NCBI GenBank assembly: GCA_009746045.1
Contig: RPFO01000574.1
Location: 1-62,976 of the forward strand
Direction: 5' to 3'
Source of the DNA: Mesostigma viride
Lineage: Eukaryota; Streptophyta; Mesostigmatophyceae; Mesostigmatales; Mesostigmataceae
Length of the DNA: 62,976 nt
The position numbers were made by a program, and so were the translations under genes. Below, piece after piece: positions 37,204 to 48,900 of this stretch; position 1 is the stretch's first letter, and each line of letters starts with the position of its first letter. Under the pieces are notes generated by a model that saw nothing but the letters and a program-made list of their open reading frames with translations, did not search any database and was not told the DNA's origin.

Positions 37204-38842
37204 TAGGGGCTGCATGTGCTTGTGGACTTGTCAAACAGGTGGTGCTTAGTAGGGCGGTCATGGATGGAACGCCAGCATTCCATTCATACTGGTGATTGTA
37301 ATGTGTGTCTAGACAACTGGCTAATTGTGAGCCATGATGCCACAGTCCTGACATGCGCCAAGAGCTAGTTGTGAGGCAAACCCAAATCGATTATGATCCA
37401 ACTGTAGACCAGTACGTACCATGCTGCCAGTAACTACTACCTAGGTGTGCTATACATTATCGTCGAGGGCGCATGCGTGCTAGATATTATCTATTAAATT
37501 GTATAACCTTCGATCTAGCCGGCCAATAAACGTGGATATGTACGTAGACTGCGTCATTTGGGGATGGTGATGCAGTAAACAATTATCAAATAATTGCATG
37601 TGCATGACCCCGTTGGGATCGAGTTGCACGCAGAGCACAATTAGACGAGGAGACTGGGCTGCCGTCTGCGATAAGCACCTTCCTGTGGGGCATGCTCCTG
37701 TTTTCTCCCCACGCGGGCCCATTGCTAGAATGCAGGGCAGACGTCCGCAGTGGAGGTTATTGCCCCTGGAGATAGCCGCGCTACACTACCGCCTCGTCTG
37801 CCTTTGCAGTAGAGGACAGCTCAGATGAGGATAATATCCCCCTCCGCGGCCGCCATCGGAGGGACTAAATTATTTTGAACATTAATTAAACTCGTGCTCC
37901 CGTTGGGGTGTCGGAGTTATATATGGTTGGGACATGATGCAGATCGACAGTATTTGTAACTTTCGTTAATTTTTTTCATAATGAATGAGATTCTAGCATA
38001 GTACTCCGTGCACATGCCCACATGCGCATGACACGCAAGTACTTACTTATAGTACAATTCAAACACGTGCTCCCGCTGGGGAGTAACGGAGCACGTCCAG
38101 AGTGCTTTGGTTCCCTGATCGAGCTAGTCGGTGCACAACGGGCAGGGGGCCAGCAGAGCCCCCCCCAACCAAGGTTCCAGGCTCATGGGCGTCCCCAACA
38201 TCTACTGCTCCAATTTTGGTACTTTTGAAATTCCATGCCTGGAGCGCAAAGTTTGCAATATATGTGCCGTTTGTAGCTCTAGCTCTATAATAACCTGACC
38301 AACCCCGCATTCCTCAAAGTACTTAGCACTTGTTGCCTATTCTCATTATGCGAATCACATGATTAGGATGTGCTTCATGATTGCTATTGCTCGAGATTCA
38401 ATTAAGAATGATTGACATCAATAAATGATGAACCAAATAAACCAAATTAGGCCACTTGACAAGTTCATGATCCATTTAAATTGTACAATTAAGCGATTAA
38501 TTAATTCATAAATCATACATTACATGGGATACCCCCGTCGACGAGCTAGTGGTACGTACAATGAAACATTTGAGTTTGTAACATGTCTCCATGGATATAT
38601 ACATGTATGCTGGACCTCGCGCATCTCAGCCCTCTAAGAAATGTTATTTGAACTCAGGTCTAGATCTAAATATATACATGATCTGGATAATATTATACAC
38701 TTCCTTAAAAGAGCATGAATCGAGCTTTACAATTCAGGACAAGGAACTCGTTTGCAAATCACGGCTGAAAGGCAAGTGCTCACAACGAAGCACGTGCTCT
38801 CAAGGCTGTCCACCTCGTCCAACCAAGCCCGGGCGAGCTGGC
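37204..38842. other. Intergenic region with two hairpin repeats
   Basis: No recognised gene. Two copies of the dispersed hairpin motif start near 37891 (ACTCGTGCTCCCGTTGGGG) and 38063 (ACACGTGCTCCCGCTGGGGA, then GTAACGGAGCAC). The copy at 38063 keeps the inverted GTGCTCC/GGAGCAC arms. The stretch 38330-38760 is AT-rich and featureless to my reading. Confidence 0.5.
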
Positions 38843-41800
38843 CTACTCAACAGGTCTCTTCTTGGCCAAGTTCGTGAGCCGTTTCTCGACGTCTGTCGGA
38901 ATGGTCAAGATGGCCTGGCGATTGTTAGCTGGGTTGACAACAATGGTGTGTTCGAACCCCGCGTCCATGCACAGGTAGCAATTGACCAAGTTTGGCTGTT
39001 CAGCTTGCGCATCGGCGTCCATTTTGAACATCGTCGCCATACCCGGAAATCTGTCCCAGTAGCGCACCCCCACCACCCATTGTCCCTTACGGAACAACTC
39101 CCTATCGACCTTGCCGTTTCTGTCGGCCACTCGCCTCACGAAAGTAGCGGCCACCTGATAAGGCTCCTGCAAGACTTCCGCTAGCCAATATGGATGATCT
39201 GGATCGTGGGACTCATCACCAGAGTAGGACTCGACGGCAAAAATGTCTCGCAGCTTCAGTCTCCTTCCCATCATCGTCCTCTCTGCCTGTAGTCTGTTCA
39301 GTCGCGTCCCTGCGTGCCCCCCTTGTCCGTTTGGGTTCCTTTGCACTGGCTCCCCCAGTTTGTGGAGCTTCATCCGAGCACCTCCCACATTCCAGCCGTC
39401 CATGTCGGTCCACTCCTTTCGACAATCCCACCACCTTTCCTCGGCGCACGCACCGCCACAATAGCAGGAATACTGGCGCAGCATTAAGCGCGTCACATTC
39501 GACTTGTCCATGCGCCACCAGTGCGCCTTCTTCACTCCTTTGATTTCGCCGCGCCCTGGGCTGTAAGGAAGCACCTGCGCGTCGAAGACAAGATTTGCAC
39601 AAGGGAAAGTTGAAGTTACGAGACCATCGAGCTAGTTGTGTTTTATTAAGCACTCCTGATCGCCAGGACTCCAAGAACGCCCTAGAAACGACGGCCGGCG
39701 TAACTATTCCCTGAACGAGGACTGTACACTTAATTACCTCGGGGAACTCGAAGAAGTTACGCCTGGTCGTTGTGGTCCCGCCCACCGCCCCCGACGCCAG
39801 ATTCTCCACCAACTGGGCGGCCGTCTGTTTGTCCTGGTTCTCTTCCCTGATGTGCCACCTCCTCAACATGCACTTCACAGTCCCACCAGCTCCATCCACC
39901 TCCCCCTTTCCGTGCTGCTCCCCAAAGTAATTCCACTCAAATGACTCCAGGTGCGGATCCTCCGTCAGCAGCCGGGCCACTTCCGCGATCACATTCCTTG
40001 ACTTGAACTGCATGGAGCAATTGTCCGACCACCCAATGAAGCGCTTCACCTCTACCCCTTCTGACCGTAGTGTCGCCAGGATTTTGAGGATAGCAAAACG
40101 GAGGGCCCGCCCGTCCCTTTTCATTCCGCCCTGTCCGATGAAGTGAAACTCCCTTCTCACGACCTTTCCCGACGCTGGATCCAAGTAGCGCACGATCCAG
40201 GGCATAAGGACGAATGTGACTGGATGCCAATACTGTGCTTGGAGATTGTGATAGGTGTAAGACTGGTAGTTCTCGGCGTAATCTGTGTGGCATACAAGGT
40301 CCCCCACCCGCATCCTTGAGAGACATTCCTTGGAGGCGTCCGCTTGCCACCACGCGTTGAAGCAATGCTGGATGAAGTCCGGCCACTTGTCCACAATTGC
40401 CTCCTTTAGCTCCGTTGGTGTGGACTTGACGTCGACTTGCGTCAATCGCTGCCCACCAGCCTTTGCGATCTCGTCACAGTCGTCCTGCATATGCGCAGTG
40501 TGCACATACAGAAAAGACATCAACTTCGACCCACCAATGACCTGTAGAAAGAAAAAAGACAGGACCTCAGGAAAAATTGAAAAAGAAACGCCTTGGGGCG
40601 CAACCACTCCACTAAAAATTACCTCTGGCCCAAGAACTTCAGGAAACATTGCAAAAGAAACGCCTTGGGGCGCAACCACTCCACTAAAAATTACCTCTGG
40701 CCCAAGAACCGCACCCGGCGGCACATCCTGCATCTCGTATCTGGTCCATGAAATCAGGTGGTTGGAAGCCTCCTCCCGTTCGCATAACATGAAGTTCCGA
40801 ATTCCACACTTGGGAGCCAGGCAAGTGCCCAACACACAAGCCTTACGCCGGATCGAGCAAACCCCCAACTCCTCGCCCAGGTCATGATCGGGCACCCCTT
40901 CCTCGTCGTCCAGCACCCTCCCATGCATGGGCAGATCCTCAAGTTCGCCCTGAAAAGGCTGAACCTGCGGCCGCGACGACCCCACAGACGACCTCGAACC
41001 TCCCCCCTCCCTCATCCCCTCCACCTCACAAGTAAACTTGTTCACCCACTCTGTCGTGTGAGTGGCTTTGAAAATGGAACATGTGGGCACGGACGACCCC
41101 ACGTCGAGCTGGCTACCATGATCGCACGCGTGGCATTCAGGTCCGCACTCGCATCTGGCATGAAAAGTTGCACGAAATTTGGCCAACCCCCCAACCATGG
41201 ACTGCATGGTAGTGTGGTGCTGGCATGCGCACAAGTTCCGCATTTTCCACCGCCCCTTGACGCATGCGGGCATATGCTTGCAAAAAGTAGTGTATCCCAC
41301 ATGAACTGTGCTCTTCTGATTCGTGCGTAGCATTGACATCCCTGCCTCCGTCTCCAAAATCACCTGATTTCCCCCCCTCACACCCTCCTCTCCCTCCCCC
41401 CCCCCCCTCCCTACTGTCCATCCGCCGCGGTGGCTTCAACTCCGGATGGCGGGAAATGAACACTTCGTAAATCTTCGACTTGGAGACAGTATAGTAGCGC
41501 GCACCCTCCGAAAACGCTAGTGTATGTTTGTAATCCTTTCTGGTCCATTCACAATGAACATCCTTCATGTTCGGAGACGCCCGCGTCAAGTTATCATCCC
41601 TCCAGCACGCTTGTATCAGGGCAATGACTTCCGTCGGAAGCTCGTCTTTCCTCCTCCTCCTCTCTGGCGCACTCATCAAAAGGTCGTCCTCCCCTTCTTC
41701 CATTCCATCCCTGTGACCCCGAACAGTTGCGACAAAGCGCCTGTCAATCCCGAACGCGCGCTCCACAATCCTGTCCGGGACGCCCTCCATTGCCTTCGTA

Positions 41801-42192
41801 ACAAGTCCACACAAGGCCCACCTAAGCCCACGATCCTTCTCAGATGTTCCCAAGTCGCCAAAAGCCTTCTTGATGGTATCCCGAAGAGATTCCGCCCAAC
41901 TTTCAGGAAGCCCGTCGTCACAGTTCTTCCTCTTCTTAATGCCGTTGCTCTCCGCCACCATGGCATTTAGTCTTGAAGCTGCGCAAGACAGAACCTCCGC
42001 GCTCATCTCTGGCGTCCTGTGGTTGTTTGCTTTCACGCGTTCCGCCATGATAGGAAAGATGTCATTGGCAATTTTGTACCCCTTGTTCTCGATGTACTTG
42101 TCGCTCCAGAGACCGCGAAGTGCAGGCTCCCGGTCGTCATTGGACAAGGGACGCGAACCGTCGGAAACGGCCCCCCGCCCCGATCGCGCCAT
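38843..42192 (-). CDS. DDE-type transposase-like protein, apparently intact
   Basis: Four exons on minus: 42192-41415, 41341-40695, 40541-39738, 39574-38843; GT-AG introns, consistent phases, 986 aa. The central exons carry a Cys/His-rich segment (KMRNLCACQHH) and three spaced acidic blocks in RNase H-like order: HTDYAENY (Asp about 562), GWSDNCSMQFKSR (Asp about 648) and HGKGEVDGAGGTVK (Asp about 691). Many invertebrate and algal multi-copy proteins share this D...SDxxxxQFK...HGKGxxDGxGG pattern, and I infer a DDE cut-and-paste transposase. I cannot name the superfamily. The C-terminal exon includes HPYWLAEVLQEPYQ and a beta-rich tail. The start is uncertain: the frame is open to 42327, and an acceptor CATCCTCAG upstream of ATG 42192 could add a 5' exon. 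No frame break suggests recent activity. Confidence 0.7.
40566..40709. repeat. 72 bp duplication over the transposase exon 2 donor
   Basis: 40566-40637 and 40638-40709 are near-identical. On the minus strand each contains TTGGGCCAGAG followed by GTAATTTTTAGTGG. Exon ends at 40695 or 40623 give introns of 153 or 81 bp to the acceptor at 40542. The 72 bp difference is 24 open codons, so both keep the frame. Confidence 0.88.
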
Positions 42193-42299
42193 CAGACTTT
42201 GGTCAGACGGCAGCTGATTTTTTTCGCCTCTTAATCCCGCGGCACCGAAAGCCCTGAGGATGAGTAATGATAAATAATCACCATTAAAGACACGACGAA

Positions 42300-42910
42300 A
42301 ACGATGGGCATCAAACAAGAACGACAAGCGTCATTAATAACGCCGGCCGGCGCAACTGGATACATGTAAACCATACAAAAGTGATTTTATGAAACACATA
42401 CAGTTTGTCATTAATAACGACGGCCGGCGTAACTCGGGCGCAATTAAAAACCATTAAGAAGCAACTCAGGATATGCAGGCAGAAATCCTTCAGGTGTAAA
42501 AAAGATGTACAAACACACTTTTGGTAATGGGGCCTGATTGCGCAACTGCAAGATACCATTGGAAACGCCGGCCGGCGCAACTGGATGCATGTACATAAAC
42601 CATACAAAAGTGATTTGCACAAAACCCCTACAATTTGTCATGAGTAACGACGGCCGGCGTAACTCGGTTGCATTTGAAAACCACAAAGAAGCAACTCAGG
42701 TAGTGAAGGCGGAAATCCCAGAGGTGATAAAATGTTTACCAACACAAAATGTTGATAAGCGTGCAAGCTTTTGCAAGTGCGCGCAAGATACCATTGGAAA
42801 CGCCGGCCGGCGCAACTGGAACACCAAAACAAAAAACTTGATTTGCACGAAACCCATTCAGTTCGTCATGGATAACGACGGCCGGCGCAACTTCATGGCA
42901 CTCACCACTT
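42300..42910. repeat. About 230 bp tandem repeat with CGCCGGCCGGCG core, upstream of the transposase
   Basis: Two and a half copies. CGCCGGCCGGCGCAACTGG occurs at 42341, 42566 and 42801, and CGACGGCCGGCG(T/C)AACT at about 42420, 42650 and 42877. A further ACGACGGCCGGCGTAACT lies at 39689-39706, inside transposase intron 3. The core is self-complementary. It may be the subterminal or binding repeat of the transposon. Confidence 0.8.
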
Positions 42911-43990
42911 TCACCAAATGCCATGTCGCCATTATATTGAGGAAAGCGAAGTATGCCCACTTGAAGCTGTGGTCTGCAGAACATTGACACAAAATATGCA
43001 TGGTATTTCAAGCAATGAATGCTATGTGTCAGGCATCAATGTCTTTATTGTATCCAAATGTGGTTAGGACGGAGGTTTACATTGGTTGCTATTTTAAGAC
43101 AATGGCGTATAACCAAACATTGCACACACTCAAGAGTGTACTTATGCTGAACTGGAAAGGAACATTAAACCCCAATAAGGTAGATATTTTTCTTTTACAT
43201 TTTAATTTTTTATATACTACTTTATATAATATTATATTATATTATATTATATTATGCTATATTATGTTATATGAAATAACATTAAAATTAACATAAAATT
43301 AAAATTATATATTAATTATAGTATATTATATAATTTATATTATATATTATATTCACGATGCTCTGTGTATTAATGACATATCAGACACACCTACATCACA
43401 TCGCCTTGATGTTTCCGTTGTATGGGTCCGGTCGGGCGTTGGTAGCTGGTCGACAACAATTCTACATTTCCTAAAAAAAAATGCGACCGTGCCTACATTC
43501 GAAGGCGCGCTGTGGCTGACCTGAACTATCGGTGAACACCTCGGCGTCACTTGACCGGCCTAGGTTGACATTTCGGCAGAGTAACGCTGCTTAAAGGATC
43601 CTTGCGTAGTTCGCGCGATTTGGCTCTTTATATATGTTTTTGGAGACGACGAGCAAGCATCCGATTGGTCAGCCAATTCCTGTCCAGTCCTCGGACAGTG
43701 TCCAATCCGGTGCTTGGGATCCAGAAAACGTGCTCGAGCCTGGCCACTCTGTCGCGGGCGCCGCGCTAGTGGCGTCGCGCCCAAACCTGACCAGGCCATA
43801 GGAAAGGGCGGGGGCGAATGCAAGAATTATTGTTATATCCTGACCTGTCCTGGGGAAGGTCCGGGGCGAATGCAAGAATTAATATACCTGCGTATGCAAC
43901 CAACACGGCCGATCCACATACATAATCCGACTGAGCTGGACGGTACGGACCAAATTTCGGTGCAAATTGAGGCCCAAAAGCTATGTCGGC
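42911..43990. other. AT-rich tract and flank of the palindrome
   Basis: 43190-43350 is TATAT-rich and includes (ATATT)n. GGGGCGAATGCAAGAATT is present twice (about 43811 and 43863). No gene was recognised. Confidence 0.55.
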
Positions 43991-44107
43991 ATGGTGCGCG
44001 CACCCCTTGCGGTAGGGGCCATGGCGACTGCCTTTAGACGAAACGTGACAAATCTGGCACGCGGAAAGCAGAAATGCTCGATTGTTGGAGAAAATTAGTT
44101 ACTGATT

Positions 44108-44561
44108 CTAATTTATGGCGGGATGGTTGCGATCTATAATGTCGCGGGCTTTTTTTCTTTGCCATCGGCAGGGGGGGTCCGGCCTGAATTTCTGTCGGGA
44201 TGAATAAAGTATATTGGATGCCTGCCGGGTTGATTGTCGATTGTTGCCAGTTTTGATGGTCGTAAGGAAAGCTAGTTTAATGATGTTTCTAAAGCCGTAA
44301 AAATTCCCGCTGCTATCTTTACCTTTCCCGTCATTTTGCGGTAAGATAACATTAGCCCTGCGCGATGCGTACTGCCCAACCACTCCATGAAAGGGTGGAC
44401 TTTCTTGTGCGCCTGGGCACGAATAAATGCCCGTTATGGTACGTTCTTGTGTTAAACGTCTTAAGCTTGCGTTTTCCTGCTTTCTTACCTCGTTGAGCGT
44501 AAGCTTTTTGCCTTCTTTCCGGCCAGATGCAGCCAGAAAGTTGCGGGTCCTGGCGCTGCAT
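44108..44561 (-). other. Small paired open frames, left arm
   Basis: A minus-strand frame (44561-44352, 69 codons, starting MQRQDPQLSGCIWPERRQKA) and a second frame (44383-44108) have counterparts in the right arm at 58170-58376 and 58195-58569. They are similar because the DNA is duplicated. The substitutions between arms often change the residue, so coding is doubtful. No family was recognised. Confidence 0.25.
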
Positions 44562-45209
44562 CGCTGGATTCCTGGGTGTCTTTTAGCTAGTTAATCGTCT
44601 GTGACGTGGCTGGCTTTCTGCAGCGCGTGGCCCGCAACCTGTCGGGAAGGTGTAATGCTTTTATTTCCATGCTTCTCTGAAATTTCTTTTGCTTTATAGA
44701 CAGTTGTGTTCGAGGAAATTCACGCGGTCTTCCTAAGCAGCGGCATCATTTTCCCCAGACACTGACGAGCTGGCACCTGTCTCCTAAAGAGAGCGGCTCG
44801 TGCTTGTTAGAAAGGAGGCAGTGTGCATTTTGCGGGACACAATGCTTTGGTGGCACATGCGTCAGGTAGGCTGTTCCAATGGTCTCTTCACCTTTCCCAC
44901 TGAGTAAATGTTAGCATTTGTCATGCTAACCAGAGCAGCTAGCCACAGGTTGGCTGGATAAAAAGTCAGCTTATTTTCTCTTTATATACTGCGTGTGTGG
45001 TCCTCCACGTGTCCGGCTTGTTGGGCATTTTGGAAGAGGGTTTATAATGTGTTGTTGGGTGGAACAACTTGGTTGTTGGCACAAAATCACACATTATTAG
45101 CCTGAGATAGGCATGACATATGCTGCTCAGGCGTGTCGTCCTACCAGCCTTGTTGTTAAGGGTAGACTCACAAGGCTGGCTGTGCCGATGGAGGGGTGGG
45201 GCGTGCTAG

Positions 45210-45705
45210 CCCCCCCCACACCCACGCATGCATGCTAGCCCACCCCCACACCCACGCATGCATGCTAGCCCCGGCCCCGGCCCCCCACACCCACGCATGC
45301 ATGCTAGCCCCCCCCACACCCACGCATGCATGCTAGCCCACACTCACACCCACGCATGCATGCTAGCCCACCCCCACACCCACGCATGCATGCTAGCCCC
45401 CCCCACACCCACGCATTCATGCCAGCCCCCCCCACACCCACGCATGCATGACAGCCCCCCCACACACCCACGCATGCATGCTAGCCCCCCACACACACCC
45501 ACGCATGCATGCCAGCCCCCATACACACCCACGCATGCATGCCAGCCCCCCCCACACTTACGCATGCATGCTAGCCCCCCACACACACCCACGCATGCAT
45601 GCCAGCCCCCCCACACACCCACGCATGCAGGCTAGCCCCCCCCACACCCACGCATGCATGCCAGCCCACCCCCACACCCACGCGTGCATGCCAGCCCACC
45701 CCTAG
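45210..45705. repeat. 25-28 bp GC-rich array, left arm
   Basis: Units of CACACCCACGCATGCATGC followed by (T/C)AGCCCCCCC, about 18 copies. The core GCATGCATGC is alternating purine-pyrimidine and self-complementary. Confidence 0.93.
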
Positions 45706-45974
45706 CTTGAGCGTGCTTGTAAAGTTTTTGCATGGTTTATTAAAATGAGTGGAATATGTATTTATTGCATTAAATGTTAATTTTATCATGAATGAAAATG
45801 GTCAACATTGCCGAAGTGCCCCTAAATTGCTCAATATTGTGTGCTCAAGAATTCAATGAGGATTGTCATCATGGAAACCCGCACAAATTCACGATTCCGG
45901 GCATGCATGTGAAAGTATCAAGAACAATTTTCAATTAAGAATGGTATCTCATTGTTCCATGAATCAATATGACT

Positions 45975-48900
45975 CCATGTACGTAGACAAGCCATGATGA
46001 CCCCATGGGAGCCTGAATCCTCATCATTAAATACATAAATGCCACCCATGTACGTAGACGGGCCATGATGACACCAATGGAGCCTGAATCCTCATCATTA
46101 ATTACATAAATGCCAACCATGTACATACACGGGCAATGATGACACCATGGGAGCCTGAATCCTCATCATTAATTACATAAATGCCAACCATGTACGTAGG
46201 CCAGCCATGATGACACTGTGGGAGCCTGAATCCTCATCATTAATTTCATACATGCCAACAACACGTAGACGGGCCATAATGACACCACGGGAGCCTGAAT
46301 CCTGATCATTTTTTTTTCTTTGACATCCATGTACGTAGGCCAGCCATGATGACACCATGGGAGCCTGAATCCTCATCATTTTTTTTCTGAGACATCCATG
46401 TACGTAGGCCAGCCATGATGACACCATGGGAGCCTGAATCCTCATCATTAAATACATACATGCCATCCATGTACGTAGACAGGCCATGACATCTGACACC
46501 ATGGGAGCCTGAATCCTCATCATTTACTATTCCTTGACATCCATGTACGTAGACGGGCCATGATGACACCATGGGAGCCTGAATCCTCATCATTTTTTTT
46601 TCTTTGACATCCATGTACATACGTAGGCCAGCCATGATGACACCAATGGAGCCTGAATCCTCATCATTAATTACATACATAAATGCCATGATCATCAATG
46701 ACCCCATGGGAGCCTGAATCCTCATCATTAAATACATAAATGCCACGGTCCATGTACGTAGACGGGCCATGATGACACCAATGGAGCCTGAATCCTCATC
46801 ATTAATTACATAAATGCCAACCATGTACATACACGGGCAATGATGACACCATGGGAGCCTGAATCCTCATCATTAATTACATAAATGCCAACCATGTACG
46901 TAGGCCAGCCATGATGACACTATGGGAGCCTGAATCCTCATCATTAATTTCATACATGCCAACAACACGTAGACGGGCCATAATGACACCACGGGAGCCT
47001 GAATCCTCATCATTTTTTTTTCTTTGACATCCATGTACGTAGGCCAGCCATGATGACACCATGGGAGCCTGAATCCTCATCATTTTTTTTCTGAGACATC
47101 CATGTACGTAGGCCAGCCATGATGACACCATGGGAGCCTGAATCCTCATCATTAAATACATACATGCCATCCATGTACGTAGACAGGCCATGATGACACC
47201 ATGGGAGCCTGAATCCTCATCATTTACTATTCCTTGACATCCATGTACGTAGACGGGCCATGATGACACCATGGGAGCCTGAATCCTCATCATTTTTTTT
47301 TCTTTGACATCCATGTACATACGTAGGCCAGCCATGATGACACCAATGGAGCCTGAATTCTCATCATTAATTACATACATGCCATCCATGTACGTAGACA
47401 GGCCATGACATCTGACACCATGGGAGCCTGAATCCTCATCATTTACTATTCCTTGACATCCATGTACGTAGACGGGCCATGATGACACCATGGGAGCCTG
47501 AATCCTCATCATTTTTTTTTCTTTGACATCCATGTACATACGTAGGCCAGCCATGATGACACCAATGGAGCCTGAATCCTCATCATTAATTACATACATA
47601 AATGCCAACCATGTACATACACGGGCAATGATGACACCAATGGAGCCTGAATCCTCATCATTAATTACATAAATGGCAACCATGTACATACACGGGCAAT
47701 GATGACACCATGGGAGCCTGAATCCTCATCATTTTTTTTTTCTTTGACATCCATGTACATACGTAGGCCAGCCATGATGACACCAATGGAGCCTGAATCC
47801 TCATCATTAATTACATACATGCCATCCATGTACGTAGACAAGCCATGATGACACCATGGGAGCCTGAATCCTCATCATTAATTACATACATGCCATCCAT
47901 GTACGTAGACAGGCCATGATGACACCATGGGAGCCTGAATCCTCATCATTTACTATTCCTTGACATCCATGTACGTAGGCCAGCCATGGAGACACCATGG
48001 GAGCCTGAATCCTCCTCATTAATTACATAAATGCCAACCATGTACGTAGACAAGCCATGATGACCCCATGGGAGCCTGAATCCTCATCATTAATTACATA
48101 AATGCCATCCATGTACGTAGACGGGCCATGATGACACCATGGGAGCCTGAATCCTCATCATTTACTATTCCTTGACATCCATGTACGTAGGCCAGCCATG
48201 GAGACACCATGGGAGCCTGAATCCTCCTCATTAATTACATAAATGCCAACCATGTACGTAGACAAGCCATGATGACCCCATGGGAGCCTGAATCCTCATC
48301 ATTAATTACATAAATGCCATCCATGTAAGTAGACGGGCCATGATGACACCATGGGAGCCTGAATCCTCCTCATTAATTACATAAATGCCAACCATGTACG
48401 TAGACAAGCCATGATGACACCATGGGAGCCTGAATCCTCATCATTAATTACATAAATGCCATCCATGTACGTAGACGGGCCATGATGACACCATGGGAGC
48501 CTGAATCCTCATCATTAATTACATAAATGCCATTCATGTACGTAGGCCAGCCATGGAGACACCATGGGAGCCTGAATCCTCATCATTAATTACATACATG
48601 CCAACAATGTAGGTAGACAAGCCATGATGACACCATGGGAGCCTGAATCCTCATCATTTATTTTATGAGACATCCATGTACGTAGGCCAGCCATGATGAC
48701 ACCATGGGAGCCTGAATCCTCATCATTTCTTTTTCTTTGACATCCATGTACGTAGGCCAGCCATGATGACACCATGGGAGCCTGAATCCTCCTCATTAAT
48801 TACATACATGCCATCCATGTACGTACACGGGCCATGATGACACCATGGGAGCCTGAATCCTCATCATTTACTATTCCTTGACATCCATGTACGTAGGCCA

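Noticed and set aside
37598-38310. Open frames of 60-83 codons between DUF309 and the transposase
   Set aside because: No recognisable motif, opposite-strand overlaps, and they cross the hairpin repeats.
41137-41341. Continuation of the transposase exon 1 frame past the G-rich tract (ending MRVRT)
   Set aside because: The alternative frame there (HVGYTTFCKHMPACV, LCACQHH) matches the expected family pattern, and a GT-AG intron (41414-41342) joins it in phase.
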